Below are positions 5,198 through 6,114 of a stretch of DNA of 6,114 nucleotides, piece by piece. Location of the stretch: positions 1 to 6,114 of the forward strand of contig CAMLGD010000191.1 in the NCBI GenBank assembly GCA_946479405.1, read 5' to 3'. The translations under genes and the position numbers were made by a program. The notes beneath the pieces are model-generated. The model saw only the letters and a program-made list of their open reading frames with translations. It searched no databases and was not told the DNA's origin. Origin of the DNA: an uncultured Vogesella sp. Its GTDB lineage: Bacteria; Pseudomonadota; Gammaproteobacteria; Burkholderiales; Chromobacteriaceae. Numbering within the stretch: position 1 is the stretch's first letter; each line of letters starts with the position of its first letter.

Positions 5198-6111
5198 CAG
5201 CCTGTCGCTTCTGCCTGCGCCGCCTGCGCCAGCAGCCATTCACGGAACACGCGCACCTTGTAGACATCGGTGCGGGTGGCCGGATGCACCAGGTAGTAGG
5301 CGTGCTGGCTGCGTACCGGCTTGTCCAGCGCCAGCACCAGCCGGCCGCTGGCCAGCTCTTCCTGCACCAGGAACTGCGGCAGCACCGCAATGCCAAGGCC
5401 GGCTACCGCGGCCTGGATCACCATGAAGAAATGCTCGAAGCGCGGGCCGGTCAGCAGGCTGGGCTGGTGGGTATCCATGTCCTGCAGCCCGGCGGCAGAC
5501 AGCCAGTCGTTCCACGCCTGCGGCCGGGTGGTGTGCTGCAGCAGGGTGTAGTCCAGCAGCTCGCGCACGTCGCTCAGCGGTTGTTGCAGCAGACCGGGGG
5601 CGCACACCGGCACGATGTCCTCGCCCATCAGCCGGTGGCAGATGGCACCCGGCCACAGCGCCGGGCCGAAGTGGATCGCCACGTCGGCCTCCACCTTGTC
5701 GAAATCGAACGGCCGCACCTGGGTCACCAGGTTGAGCTGGATATCCGGGTACTGCGCGCTGAAATCCACCAGCCGCGGCACCAGCCAGCGCGAGCCGAAG
5801 GTGGGCAGCATGGCCACGGTCAGCACGCCGCCCTCGCCGCGATAGGCCATCAGCTGCAGCGTGGCGGATTCGGCGCGGTCCAGCACGTCCTGTATCGCTG
5901 CGGCGTAGGCTTCGCCGGCCACGGTCAGCACCAGCCGCTGCTTTACCCGCTCGAACAAGGGGCGGCCGATGAAGTCTTCCAGGCCGCGAATCTGCCGGCT
6001 GACCGCGCTTTGCGTCAGGTTCAGTTCCTCGGCGGCGCGGGTAAAGCTCAGGTGGCGCACGGCAGCTTCAAAGCACTGCAGGGCCATCAGCGAGGGCAGG
6101 GTGCGGCGCAT
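5197..6111 (-). CDS. LysR-type transcriptional regulator, GcvA/AmpR-like
   Basis: A complete 304-residue LysR-type regulator, the usual length. The N-terminal winged helix-turn-helix spans about residues 6-65, with the recognition region SFTRAAEELNLTQSAVSRQI (22-41) and the wing RVKQRLVLTVAGEAY (55-69). A linker helix (70-92) follows, and the effector-binding domain runs from GVLTVAMLPTFGSRWLVPRL (95-114) to about 296. The opening MRRTLPSLMALQCFEAA and segments such as VADVAIHFG-type EADVAIHFGP (141-150) and LLQHTTRPQAWNDWL (190-204) place it near the GcvA/TrpI/AmpR/GcdR group. Effector and target are unknown. LysR regulators often control a divergent neighbour, which would lie beyond the right edge. 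The start codon lies 3 bases from the window end, so its promoter is not visible; the start fits the family N-terminus. It converges with the 115-residue membrane protein gene, which is unlikely to be its target. Confidence 0.93.
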   Translation of the reverse strand: MRRTLPSLMALQCFEAAVRHLSFTRAAEELNLTQSAVSRQIRGLEDFIGRPLFERVKQRLVLTVAGEAYAAAIQDVLDRAESATLQLMAYRGEGGVLTVAMLPTFGSRWLVPRLVDFSAQYPDIQLNLVTQVRPFDFDKVEADVAIHFGPALWPGAICHRLMGEDIVPVCAPGLLQQPLSDVRELLDYTLLQHTTRPQAWNDWLSAAGLQDMDTHQPSLLTGPRFEHFFMVIQAAVAGLGIAVLPQFLVQEELASGRLVLALDKPVRSQHAYYLVHPATRTDVYKVRVFREWLLAQAAQAEATG

Positions 6112-6114
6112 GGT

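Overview
The window is about 6.1 kb of GC-rich DNA. It carries the 3' end of an arginine succinyltransferase (ast) operon, a 1-kb gene-free stretch packed with repeats, three small genes and a LysR-type regulator. Protein style (AST arginine catabolism with adjacent astA and astD, a GcvA/AmpR-type LysR protein), base composition and the style of the intergenic repeats suggest a betaproteobacterium, possibly of the Chromobacteriaceae (Chromobacterium, Vogesella, Aquitalea type). That placement is an inference from memory of such genomes, not a database result.

Layout. Bases 1-887 are the C-terminal 294 codons of astA. After a 99-base gap holding two hairpins, one of them a perfect 14-bp inverted repeat just before the ribosome binding site, comes a complete astD (987-2453). 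Together they encode the first and fourth steps of arginine to glutamate plus succinate. A clear rho-independent terminator (2484-2508) closes the operon, so astB and astE are not directly downstream here.

Bases 2509-3449 hold no believable gene. They contain a composite inverted repeat: two oppositely oriented copies of a roughly 300-base unit (2582-2889 on the minus strand, 2980-3267 on the plus strand). The outer arms are about 92% identical, while the inner parts have diverged in sequence but kept the same hairpins through paired (compensatory) base changes. Near-identical 55-base direct repeats (2520-2574 and 3309-3363) flank the pair. This is the most interesting part of the window: two copies of one structured element whose stems covary, with no transposase present.

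Bases 3450-3950 encode a GNAT acetyltransferase of the arylalkylamine N-acetyltransferase-like type. Next come a four-helix membrane protein of unknown function in clearly lower-GC DNA (4068-4574) and a 115-residue membrane protein of unknown function (4799-5146). The latter is convergent with a complete LysR-type regulator on the minus strand (5197-6111). A 9-mer, GTTGGCCGC, occurs six times, only between genes, and forms two of the palindromes, suggesting a dispersed REP-like family.

The ast genes form one functional unit. The other genes show no evident link to it or to each other.
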